From Polaribacter sp. BAL334 (GTDB lineage: Bacteria; Bacteroidota; Bacteroidia; Flavobacteriales; Flavobacteriaceae): 64,000 nt of DNA. Both the position numbers and the translations under genes were made by a program. The notes beneath the pieces were generated by a model. It saw only the letters and a program-made list of their open reading frames with translations. It did no database searches and was not told the DNA's origin. This document shows, piece after piece, positions 38,431-45,779 of the stretch; the first letter of the stretch is position 1, and every line of letters begins with the position of its first letter. Where the stretch lies: contig NZ_JADWOV010000323.1 in NCBI RefSeq assembly GCF_015767435.1, forward strand, positions 100,697-164,696. Reading direction: 5' to 3'.

Positions 38431-39822
38431 GTATTAATTATTGGAGCAGGCTTATGTGGCTCGTTATTAGCATTAAGACTAGCGCAAAGAGGATTTTTGG
38501 TGGAAGTTTTTGAAAGCAGACCAGATTTGCGAAAAGTAGCCATTTCTGCTGGACGTTCTATCAATTTAGCTTTGTCAGACAGAGGTTTGAAAGGATTGCG
38601 TTTGTGTGGTGTTGAGGAAAAAGCTAGAAAACTCTGCATTCCTATGTTTGGAAGATTGATGCATGATAAAGAAAGCAATACTTTTTCATCCAATTATTCA
38701 GGTAGAGAAGGTGAGTATATCAATTCTATTTCACGAGGAGATTTGAATGCTTTGTTGCTAGATGAAGCTGAAAAACATGAAAACGTAACCATCCATTTTA
38801 ACCATAAATGTGAAAATGTGGACATCGAAAATGGGACTGCATTTTTTATAAATTCAGAAACAAATGAAGAATTTTCAGTCACTTCCGAAGTAATTTTTGG
38901 AACGGATGGTGCTGGGTCAAGTTTGCGAAAAAGTTATATTTCTGAACGAAAATTTTTGTTCAGCTATTCTCAAAATTACCTAACTCATGGGTATAAAGAA
39001 TTAGAAATTCCAACAGATTCAACTGGAAATCATCAAATTAGCAAAGATCATTTACACATTTGGCCAAGAGGAGATTTTATGTTGATTGCATTGCCAAATA
39101 GGGATGGAAGTTTTACAGTGACGCTTTTTTTAAGTTTTGATGAAGGCGAATTTAATTTCAATAATTTAACATCCGAAGAAAAAATGACAGCTTTTTTTGA
39201 ACAAGAATTTCCTGATGCTTTGGCGTTGATACCTAATATCAAAGATGAGTTTTTGAACAATCCAACAGGACCTTTAGGAACTGTAAAATGTTCGCCTTGG
39301 TTTTATAAAGGGAAAACAATTTTATTGGGTGATGCAGCTCACGCCATTGTACCTTTTTATGGACAAGGAATGAATGCTTCTTTTGAAGATGTTGTGGTGT
39401 TGGATGAAATTTTGGATCAAAAATTGGAAAGTTGGGAAGCTGTTTTTAAAGAATATCAGAAAGCCAGAAAAAAAGATACAGATGCCATTGCAGATTTGGC
39501 AATTGATAACTTCTTTGAAATGCGAGATCATGTTGCCAATGAATTGTTCAAACAAAAAAGAAAGATTGAAATGGACTTGGAAAAATCGTTTCCAAATCAG
39601 TATTTTTCCAAATATTCTTTAGTGACATTTAATGAACATATTGGGTATGAAGAAGCCATGAAAAAAGGCAGAGCACAAGACAAAGCATTGCTAAATTTGA
39701 TTTCAGATGAAGCCGTTCACACACATGTAAATATGACAAAAACCGAATTAAAAGTTATTTTAGATGCCGTAACTGAACAAACAAATGAAATTTTACAAGA
39801 AGATAAAATAGCAGGATTATAG
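38359..39822 (+). CDS. kmo: kynurenine 3-monooxygenase
   Basis: An FAD- and NADPH-dependent hydroxylase making 3-hydroxykynurenine. The 487 residues contain the FAD motif LIIGAGLCGS at about 26-35, the DG motif in IFGTDGAGSSLRKSY and the second FAD motif GDAAHAIVPFYGQGMNASFED near residue 325. Homologues normally begin just before the FAD motif; here residues 1-24, including LPFGEDLGGA, come from a palindromic element whose last base is the last base of codon 24. The C-terminal 70 residues form the usual helical extension. The gene's TAG overlaps another such element. Confidence 0.95.
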   Translation: MKKNDHDLSQIEKVLPFGEDLGGAVLIIGAGLCGSLLALRLAQRGFLVEVFESRPDLRKVAISAGRSINLALSDRGLKGLRLCGVEEKARKLCIPMFGRLMHDKESNTFSSNYSGREGEYINSISRGDLNALLLDEAEKHENVTIHFNHKCENVDIENGTAFFINSETNEEFSVTSEVIFGTDGAGSSLRKSYISERKFLFSYSQNYLTHGYKELEIPTDSTGNHQISKDHLHIWPRGDFMLIALPNRDGSFTVTLFLSFDEGEFNFNNLTSEEKMTAFFEQEFPDALALIPNIKDEFLNNPTGPLGTVKCSPWFYKGKTILLGDAAHAIVPFYGQGMNASFEDVVVLDEILDQKLESWEAVFKEYQKARKKDTDAIADLAIDNFFEMRDHVANELFKQKRKIEMDLEKSFPNQYFSKYSLVTFNEHIGYEEAMKKGRAQDKALLNLISDEAVHTHVNMTKTELKVILDAVTEQTNEILQEDKIAGL

Positions 39823-39863
39823 CCCATCCCTCCCGAAGTTTCGGGATTCCCAGAGGGAAGGAG
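39821..39863. repeat. solo palindromic half-element after kmo
   Basis: It starts AGCCCATCCCTCCCG, within the kmo stop codon, like the left ends of the composite copies. The hairpin TCCCGAA-GT-TTCGGGA occupies 39831-39846. A weaker outer pairing CCCTC/GAGGG extends it. No right-hand partner is found before the RidA gene 58 bases further on. Confidence 0.6.
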
Positions 39864-39920
39864 TGAACAAACTTATAAAAAAAGTTTTTTTCATTTATCA
39901 ATAAAAAATAATAATAAAAA

Positions 39921-40325
39921 ATGACAGATAAAAAAGTAACACCAAGAGGCGCATATCCACACGTGAAAGTTGTGGGTGATTTTATTTTTGTATCAGGAAC
40001 AAGTTCTAGAAGAGCAGATAATTCTATTGCGGGCGTTGACATCATTGATGAAATGGGTACTAAAAAGCTGAATGCTTATATCCAAACAAAAGAAGTTTTA
40101 CAAAATATTGACAACAACTTAAAAGCTGTTGGAGCTAGTTTGAAAGATGCAGTAGATGTTACTTCATTCTTGGTCAATATGAATGATTTTGCAGATTATA
40201 ACAAAGCGTATGCAGAGTTTTTTGACAAAGAAACTGGTCCTGCAAGAACTACAGTGGCTGTGCATCAATTGCCACATCCTGATTTGGTGGTGGAGATTAA
40301 AGTAACTGCTTATAAAAAGCAATAA
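39921..40325 (+). CDS. RidA-family protein, probable 2-aminomuconate deaminase
   Basis: A 134-residue YjgF/RidA/UK114 protein with [56 protein letters not shown]. The Arg in PARTTV and the terminal Glu fit deaminating members. In Pseudomonas 3-hydroxyanthranilate degradation the 2-aminomuconate deaminase (NbaF) belongs to this superfamily, and this gene sits between kmo and the 2-aminomuconate semialdehyde dehydrogenase, so that role is likely. General RidA 2-aminoacrylate deamination is the alternative. It ends one base before the first DUF6090 gene. Confidence 0.85.
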   Translation: MTDKKVTPRGAYPHVKVVGDFIFVSGTSSRRADNSIAGVDIIDEMGTKKLNAYIQTKEVLQNIDNNLKAVGASLKDAVDVTSFLVNMNDFADYNKAYAEFFDKETGPARTTVAVHQLPHPDLVVEIKVTAYKKQ

Positions 40326-40326
40326 A

Positions 40327-41115
40327 ATGATTAAATTCTTCCGAAAAATCCGTCAAAACCTACTTATGGAAAACCTGTCTGCCGAACAGGCAGGCAAAAC
40401 ATCCAAATATTTTAAATATGCCATTGGCGAAATTGTTTTGGTGGTTATTGGAATTTTAATTGCACTTCAAATCAATAATTGGAATGAAAATAGAAAATCA
40501 AATAAAATCGAAAAAGAGTTTTTATCAAATATTTATAATGATTTAGTAATTGATTCTATTCAATTTACATATTATATTGAGACATTCAAAAGTGTTGAAA
40601 AGCTTCATTTTCAATTATATCAAATAGGAATTAATAATGAGGTTTTAGATTCAATTAACGAACCTGCGTTAATTAGGCGCAGTCTTTATTTTAAACAATT
40701 GATAGATAAAGATTTTAAAGAAAAGGCATTTTCAATTTCAAATACTAAGGTTAGAAAAGCTTTAATTGCTTATACACAGCTTGTTGCAGATATGGAGACT
40801 TCTTATAAACAGGAATTAGAACGAATTATTTCTGATGATTTAAGACCTTATTTAGGAATAAAAAAACTTTACAACACAAAAAATTTATTTAAACTGAAAG
40901 ATAAATTTTTTAATGACTATACTTTTAAAATTGTAAACGGATTAAATTTAGTTGATAAAAACAAATTAATTGAACTTTCAAAAACAGATGAATTTCAACA
41001 AATTCTATTTGAAATTAATTTGAAATGGAATGAATTTCACTCTCGACTTTTGCCAGTTATCAGAGAAAATGATAAATTAAGAGTTTTAATTAAAAGTGAA
41101 TTAAACAATTACTAA
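40327..41115 (+). CDS. DUF6090-family membrane-anchored protein, copy 1
   Basis: A 262-residue protein of unknown function. The N terminus MIKFFRKIRQNLLMEN is basic, then a transmembrane helix at about residues 34-52 (GEIVLVVIGILIALQINNW) is followed by a charged helical domain. This layout fits the DUF6090 family, which I recall as common and repeated in Flavobacteriia. Codons 17-23 (LSAEQAG) are a palindromic repeat read in frame. It starts one base after the RidA stop and ends one base before copy 2. Nothing suggests an enzyme. Confidence 0.75.
   Translation: MIKFFRKIRQNLLMENLSAEQAGKTSKYFKYAIGEIVLVVIGILIALQINNWNENRKSNKIEKEFLSNIYNDLVIDSIQFTYYIETFKSVEKLHFQLYQIGINNEVLDSINEPALIRRSLYFKQLIDKDFKEKAFSISNTKVRKALIAYTQLVADMETSYKQELERIISDDLRPYLGIKKLYNTKNLFKLKDKFFNDYTFKIVNGLNLVDKNKLIELSKTDEFQQILFEINLKWNEFHSRLLPVIRENDKLRVLIKSELNNY
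40374..40394. repeat. in-frame palindrome, DUF6090 copy 1
   Basis: CCTGTCTG and CAGGCAGG form an 8-bp stem (one G-U pair) around the loop CCGAA. It is translated as LSAEQAG within the DUF6090 N terminus. Confidence 0.7.
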
Positions 41116-41116
41116 T

Positions 41117-41890
41117 ATGATCAAATTCTTCCGAAAAATCCGTCAAAACTTACTTATGGAAAACCTGTCTGCCGAACAGGCAGGCAAAACATCCAAATAT
41201 TTCAAATATGCCATTGGCGAAATTGTATTAGTGGTTATTGGAATTTTAATTGCGTTACAAATTAATAATTGGAATGAGGGTAGAAAAGAAAATAAAAAAG
41301 AAAAAGCAACGCTGCAAAGGTTTTTAAATGATTTGAAAGCAGATTCTATTAATTTTCAAACAAATTTAAACTATATCAATGCCATTGATTCGCTTCATTT
41401 TAAAATGTTTACTTACAGTCAAAAACAAGATAGCACTATTACATTTCAAAACCCCACTTATATTAGACGTGCTTTGATATACATTCCAACAGCTCGCGAA
41501 AATGATCCAGAAATTACCAACAAAATAAATCATCATATCATTAGAGAAGAAATTCAAAATTATTTTAGAAGTATGAATTTAGTTTCAGATAGTAAAAATG
41601 AATTTGAAGATGTAGTATTTAAAATTAGAGAGTTTATTAGAAATAAAAAATTGCACAGAGTAAATGATTGGTTTGAGAGTAACAGAAATTTAAAATCAAC
41701 TAGTAATAATTATAATAATACTCTGATTATAAAAAAAGAAGAGTTGTTTTTGCTGTCAAATGACGCAGAATTTCAACAGCTATTATTAGAATCAAATTTA
41801 AAATTAATAGAAGCTAAAAACTCTTTTGAAGATTTAATTACCTCAAACGAAAATTTGATTCAATTGATAATTACTTATCTCAAAAATTAA
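41117..41890 (+). CDS. DUF6090-family membrane-anchored protein, copy 2
   Basis: A 257-residue paralogue of the preceding gene. Its first 56 codons are almost identical in DNA to copy 1, including the palindrome, the transmembrane helix and NNWNE. After about residue 60 the sequences diverge strongly; only a motif near the C terminus (LSNDAEFQQLLLESNLKLIEA) recalls copy 1 (LSKTDEFQQILFEINLKWNEF). This indicates recent duplication or gene conversion of the anchor and faster change of the outer domain. Spacing is one base on each side. Confidence 0.75.
   Translation: MIKFFRKIRQNLLMENLSAEQAGKTSKYFKYAIGEIVLVVIGILIALQINNWNEGRKENKKEKATLQRFLNDLKADSINFQTNLNYINAIDSLHFKMFTYSQKQDSTITFQNPTYIRRALIYIPTARENDPEITNKINHHIIREEIQNYFRSMNLVSDSKNEFEDVVFKIREFIRNKKLHRVNDWFESNRNLKSTSNNYNNTLIIKKEELFLLSNDAEFQQLLLESNLKLIEAKNSFEDLITSNENLIQLIITYLKN
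41164..41184. repeat. in-frame palindrome, DUF6090 copy 2
   Basis: Identical to the copy at 40374-40394 and at the same codon position in the paralogue. Confidence 0.7.
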
Positions 41891-41891
41891 C

Positions 41892-42671
41892 ATGATAACT
41901 TTATTTAAAAAAATCCGTCAAAGACTACTTATGGAAAACCTGTCTGCCGAACAGGCAGGCAAAACCTCCAAATATTTTAAATATGCCATTGGCGAAATCA
42001 TCCTTGTAGTCATTGGTATTTTGATTGCCTTACAAATTAATAATTGGAATGAAAACAGAAAAGAAACCATTGAAGAAACAGCTGTTTTAAAAAATTTATT
42101 TGAAAATCTATCACTTGCCAAGCAACAATCTGAACTATTAATTTTGCAAGAAGAAGATTTAAAAAGCTCACTTATTTTTATTCTTGGAATAAATTCAAAT
42201 CAGGCAAAAATCAATAAATACATTATTACAGACTCAATTTTTGAGACTACAGTCTGGGATTTACAAACCAATTTACCCACTTTAAATACCTATAACGATT
42301 TAAAAAGTACCAATAAATTAAGTTTGATAAAAAATAAAATTATCTATAAAAAATTCAATGATTTTGAATTTCGTCTGAATATGTTAAAAGACATTCTAGA
42401 AGATAGGTTGAACGTTCATCAACTTAGAATTGATGCAATTGTAGAAAACGAAATCAATTTTATACCATTGATAAAGTTTAATATTCCAACTGTTTATATT
42501 GAAAATGAAGAAGCAAACGACTATTCAAAGATTTTATCTCAAAAGAAAACAAGAAATCTTTTAGGAATGAAACTGTCTTTTACTCAAGATGTTATTAATT
42601 ATCGTAAAAATGTAGATAAAGAAATTCAAGAATTACTAATTTTATTGACCACTGAATTACAAAATAGATAA
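41892..42671 (+). CDS. DUF6090-family membrane-anchored protein, copy 3
   Basis: A 259-residue third paralogue, starting MITLFKKIRQRLLMEN. The anchor region is again conserved (NLSAEQAGKTSKYFKYAIGE, then the helix), though with more DNA differences than between copies 1 and 2. The outer domain is unlike either neighbour, with a polar helical composition. Its TAA shares a base with the ATG of the aldehyde dehydrogenase (TAATG), so it is translationally coupled to a pathway enzyme. Confidence 0.75.
   Translation: MITLFKKIRQRLLMENLSAEQAGKTSKYFKYAIGEIILVVIGILIALQINNWNENRKETIEETAVLKNLFENLSLAKQQSELLILQEEDLKSSLIFILGINSNQAKINKYIITDSIFETTVWDLQTNLPTLNTYNDLKSTNKLSLIKNKIIYKKFNDFEFRLNMLKDILEDRLNVHQLRIDAIVENEINFIPLIKFNIPTVYIENEEANDYSKILSQKKTRNLLGMKLSFTQDVINYRKNVDKEIQELLILLTTELQNR
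41939..41959. repeat. in-frame palindrome, DUF6090 copy 3
   Basis: Same 21-base palindrome as in the other two paralogues, again coding LSAEQAG. Confidence 0.7.
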
Positions 42672-44113
42672 TGAACATCCAAAACTACATCAATGGCGAA
42701 TTTGTAAATCCAATTCAAGATAATTGGTTAGATAATTACAACCCTTCAAATGGCGAGATTTATGGACAAATTCCGAATTCATCAACAGAAGATGTAGAAA
42801 AAGCATATTTAGCAGCAGCAAATGCTTTTCCAAGTTGGAGTAACACCAATTTAGAAGAAAGAAGCAGCATCTTATCAAAAATTGCCAATTTAATTTTAGA
42901 AAAGCTAGATTTTTTAGCAGCAGCAGAAAGCAAAGACAATGGAAAACCCATCAGTTTAGCAAAATCTGTTGATATTCCTAGAGCTGCAAGTAATTTTCAA
43001 TTTTTTGCAAATGCAATTACGCAGTTTTCATCTGAAGCACACGAAAGTGTTGGTTTCAATGCGATAAATTTTACGTTGCGCCAACCAATTGGAGTGGTAG
43101 GTTGTATTTCTCCTTGGAATTTACCACTCTATTTATTCACTTGGAAAATTGCTCCAGCCATTGCAGCTGGGAATTGCGTAGTTGCAAAACCAAGCGAAGT
43201 CACTCCAATGACTGCTTTTTTATTAGGAAAAATTTGTAATGAAGCAGGCCTTCCAAAAGGTGTGTTGAATATTGTTCATGGTTTAGGAAATCAAGTTGGA
43301 GAAGCCATAGTTTCTCATCCAAATATCAAAGCCATTTCATTTACTGGTGGCACAAAAACAGGCTCCCATATTGCCAAAATAGCTGCACCAATGTTTAAGA
43401 AACTCTCTTTAGAACTAGGAGGAAAGAATCCAAATATCATTTTTGCAGATTGTGATTATGATAAAATGTTAGCAACAACTGTACGTTCATCATTTTCTAA
43501 TCAAGGTCAAATTTGCTTGTGTGGCAGTAGAATTTTGGTGCAAGAATCTATTTATGAGAAATTTAAAGTAGATTTCATCCAAAAAGTATCCGAATTAAAA
43601 GTAGGACATCCTTCAGATTCTGATACAGATATAGGAGCATTAGTATCTGCAGCACATTTACAAAAGGTAAAAAGTTATATTGATATTGCAGAACAAGAAG
43701 GTGGAAAAATTCTATTCGGAGGAAAAACTGTAACTGTCAAAGACAGTGAAAATGGCTATTATTTACAACCCACAATTATTGAGGTTTCTGATAATAATTG
43801 CAGATTAAATCAAGAAGAAATTTTTGGACCTGTTGTTACGTTGATGTCTTTTAAAAATGATGAAGAAGCGTTATCTTTAGCAAACGAAACAAAATACGGA
43901 TTGTCTGCAACTTTATGGACGAATAATTTGAATAGAACCATGCAATTTTCTCAGAAACTAGAAACAGGAATAGTGTGGGTAAATACTTGGATGATGCGAG
44001 ATTTGAGAACTCCTTTTGGTGGACAAAAAGATTCTGGATTGGGACGTGAAGGCGGATTTGAAGCTTTACGGTTTTTTACGGAAACAAAGAATGTGTGTAT
44101 AAAATATCAATAA
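42671..44113 (+). CDS. aldehyde dehydrogenase, probable 2-aminomuconate 6-semialdehyde dehydrogenase
   Basis: A 480-residue NAD-dependent aldehyde dehydrogenase. The catalytic Asn is in SPWNLPLYLFTWK, the Glu in SLELGGKNPN and the Cys in GQICLCGSR near residue 281; GGTKTGSHIA is the NAD-binding turn. The enzyme between ACMS decarboxylase and the RidA deaminase in the aminomuconate route is 2-aminomuconate 6-semialdehyde dehydrogenase, and the SPWNLPLYL region resembles that group. Its ATG overlaps the last DUF6090 stop. Confidence 0.88.
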   Translation: MNIQNYINGEFVNPIQDNWLDNYNPSNGEIYGQIPNSSTEDVEKAYLAAANAFPSWSNTNLEERSSILSKIANLILEKLDFLAAAESKDNGKPISLAKSVDIPRAASNFQFFANAITQFSSEAHESVGFNAINFTLRQPIGVVGCISPWNLPLYLFTWKIAPAIAAGNCVVAKPSEVTPMTAFLLGKICNEAGLPKGVLNIVHGLGNQVGEAIVSHPNIKAISFTGGTKTGSHIAKIAAPMFKKLSLELGGKNPNIIFADCDYDKMLATTVRSSFSNQGQICLCGSRILVQESIYEKFKVDFIQKVSELKVGHPSDSDTDIGALVSAAHLQKVKSYIDIAEQEGGKILFGGKTVTVKDSENGYYLQPTIIEVSDNNCRLNQEEIFGPVVTLMSFKNDEEALSLANETKYGLSATLWTNNLNRTMQFSQKLETGIVWVNTWMMRDLRTPFGGQKDSGLGREGGFEALRFFTETKNVCIKYQ

Positions 44114-44192
44114 GAATTAAGAAAAATGAGAAAAGAAAAGAGATTAAAACAGGTCTTTATTCTCTACTCTTTTTTCTATAATCTCAATAAAA

Positions 44193-44981
44193 ATGAATTT
44201 AGAAATCCAAAATAAAAACGCACTTGTTTGCGGAAGTACAGCTGGAATAGGAAAAGCAACCGCCATTTTATTAGCAAAAGAAGGTGCAAACGTAACGTTG
44301 ATTGCAAGAAATGAAGAAAAACTGAAATCAGTTTTACAAGAATTATCAAAAAGCAATGAACAAAATCATAATTATTTGGTAGCGGATTTTTCGAATCCAG
44401 AAGAATTGCAAAAGATAGTTTCAGATTTTATTAAAAATAATCACGGATTTCATATTTTGGTAAACAATACTGGAGGTCCAAGAAGTGGCGCCATTTTAGA
44501 TGCAACTTTAGAACAGTTTGAAAATACGTTCACTCAGCATTTAAAATCCAATCATGTTTTGGCGCAAGCAACCATTCCTTTTATGAAAATTCAATGTTAT
44601 GGGAGAATTATCAATATCATTTCAACCTCAGTAAAAGAACCCATTGAAGGATTAGGAGTTAGCAATACAATTAGAGCTGCAGTTGGAAATTGGTCAAAAA
44701 CCTTAGCGTCAGAAGTTGGGAATCATGGAATTACTGTCAATAACGTGTTGCCTGGTTTTACTGAAACGGAACGTTTGAATGAAATTATCAATATAAAAGC
44801 TGCAAATGAAAACCGAAGTTTTGAAGAAATGTCAGAAATGATGAAAAATTACACACCTGCAAAACGTTTCGCAAAACCAGAAGAAACAGCTAGTGCAATT
44901 GTGTTTTTAGCAAGTGAAAAAGCGAGTTATATCAATGGAATTAATCTTCCAGTTGATGGAGGAAGAACAAAAAGTTTGTAA
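44193..44981 (+). CDS. SDR-family protein without canonical catalytic Tyr/Lys
   Basis: A 262-residue Rossmann protein like FabG-type SDRs: cofactor motif CGSTAGIGKA near residue 14, NNTGG near 90 (instead of NNAG), a Ser in IISTSV near 144. At the place of YxxxK the sequence is GLGVSNTIRAAVGNW, with no Tyr or Lys. A subgroup of SDRs departing from the catalytic tetrad is known to me; its reaction is not. A role in the kynurenine operon is inferred only from position. The last base of its TAA is the first base of a palindromic element. Confidence 0.82.
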   Translation: MNLEIQNKNALVCGSTAGIGKATAILLAKEGANVTLIARNEEKLKSVLQELSKSNEQNHNYLVADFSNPEELQKIVSDFIKNNHGFHILVNNTGGPRSGAILDATLEQFENTFTQHLKSNHVLAQATIPFMKIQCYGRIINIISTSVKEPIEGLGVSNTIRAAVGNWSKTLASEVGNHGITVNNVLPGFTETERLNEIINIKAANENRSFEEMSEMMKNYTPAKRFAKPEETASAIVFLASEKASYINGINLPVDGGRTKSL

Positions 44982-45125
44982 GCCAACCTCAATCCTCCCA
45001 AAGGGAGGAAGTCTGGTGTGTGTAAAAAATTTAAAAAGAGTGATTTAATAAAAAGAATATTAACAATAAATTCCAAATTTCACCCAGTTTGGAGTTCCTT
45101 CCCTTTGGGAAGGCTAGATGGGCTT
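44981..45125. repeat. MITE-like composite palindrome at the SDR-dioxygenase junction
   Basis: A 145-base element with ends AGCCAACCTCAATCC and GGCTAGATGGGCT. The inner hairpins are TCCTCCC-AAA-GGGAGGA at 44993-45009 (perfect) and CCTTCCC-TTT-GGGAAGG at 45098-45114 (perfect). It extends from the SDR stop codon to 6 bases before the dioxygenase ATG. Confidence 0.75.
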
Positions 45126-45131
45126 TTAATT

Positions 45132-45662
45132 ATGAATCTAGTACAACCTTTAAATTTTAAAAAGTGGATTGACGAACACCGTCATTTGTTAAAACCTCCT
45201 GTTGGAAACAAACAAGTTTGGGAAAATGGCGAATATATTGTCATGGTTGTTGGTGGCCCAAATAATCGTAAAGATTATCATTATAATGAAACCCCTGAGT
45301 TTTTTTATCAGTTAGAAGGTGATATGGTTTTGAAAATTATTGATGGAAATGGAACTATGATTGATGTTGAAATTAATGAAGGTGATATTTATTTATTGCC
45401 TGCAAAAGTGCCACATTCTCCTCAAAGAAAAGCAAATACTGTTGGTTTGGTGATTGAATATCCTCGTTCTAAAAATATGTTAGATGCCCTAGAATGGTAT
45501 TGTGAAAACTGTGGAAATCAGTTGTATAGAGAAACTTTTGCACTCAATAATATAGAAACTGATATGCCAATTATTTTTGACAATTATTATTCAGATGTTG
45601 AAAAATGTACGTGTTCCAATTGCGGAACATTTATGGAAGCACCCAATAAAATCCCATCCTAA
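45132..45662 (+). CDS. 3-hydroxyanthranilate 3,4-dioxygenase
   Basis: A cupin ring-cleaving enzyme making 2-amino-3-carboxymuconate semialdehyde (ACMS). I start it at ATG 45132 (MNLVQPLNFKKWIDEHRHL), 176 residues; upstream in-frame codons lie in a palindromic element and do not resemble the family. Iron ligands are His and Glu in DYHYNETPEFF and His in KVPHSPQR. The C-terminal rubredoxin-like pairs CENC and CSNC are present, as in bacterial enzymes. The final residues IPS and the stop come from the next palindromic element. Confidence 0.94.
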   Translation: MNLVQPLNFKKWIDEHRHLLKPPVGNKQVWENGEYIVMVVGGPNNRKDYHYNETPEFFYQLEGDMVLKIIDGNGTMIDVEINEGDIYLLPAKVPHSPQRKANTVGLVIEYPRSKNMLDALEWYCENCGNQLYRETFALNNIETDMPIIFDNYYSDVEKCTCSNCGTFMEAPNKIPS

Positions 45663-45779
45663 CCTTCCCAAAGGAAAGAAAACCATTTTTTAAAAAATCA
45701 ACCTAAAAATAAAATAAATTAGTTTATGTCAATTCCAATAGATACTATAAGTGTTACCCCCTTTGGGGGAAAGGGGGCT
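45651..45779. repeat. MITE-like composite palindrome at the dioxygenase-decarboxylase junction
   Basis: A 129-base element, the same length as the kynU-kmo copy. The left end ATCCCATCCTAACC has an imperfect hairpin with CTTCC/GGAAAG at 45664-45678. The right end has CCCCC-TTT-GGGGG at 45757-45769 followed by AAAGGGGGCT. The right part contains the start codon and first 18 codons of the decarboxylase. Confidence 0.72.

Noticed and set aside
40327..42671. Toxin-antitoxin or phage defence island
   Set aside because: The DUF6090 genes are coupled to pathway enzymes, and no nuclease, deaminase or NTPase motif is visible in them.
44114..44192. Terminator between the aldehyde dehydrogenase and SDR genes
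   Set aside because: The purine-rich and pyrimidine-rich stretches pair only imperfectly and there is no clean stem with a T run.
45018..45131. N-terminal extension of the dioxygenase (38 residues)
   Set aside because: It is encoded by the palindromic element, and the native family start MNLVQPLNFKKW is at 45132.
38302..45779. CRISPR array
   Set aside because: The repeats are palindromes at irregular gene junctions with no regular spacers and no cas genes in the window.
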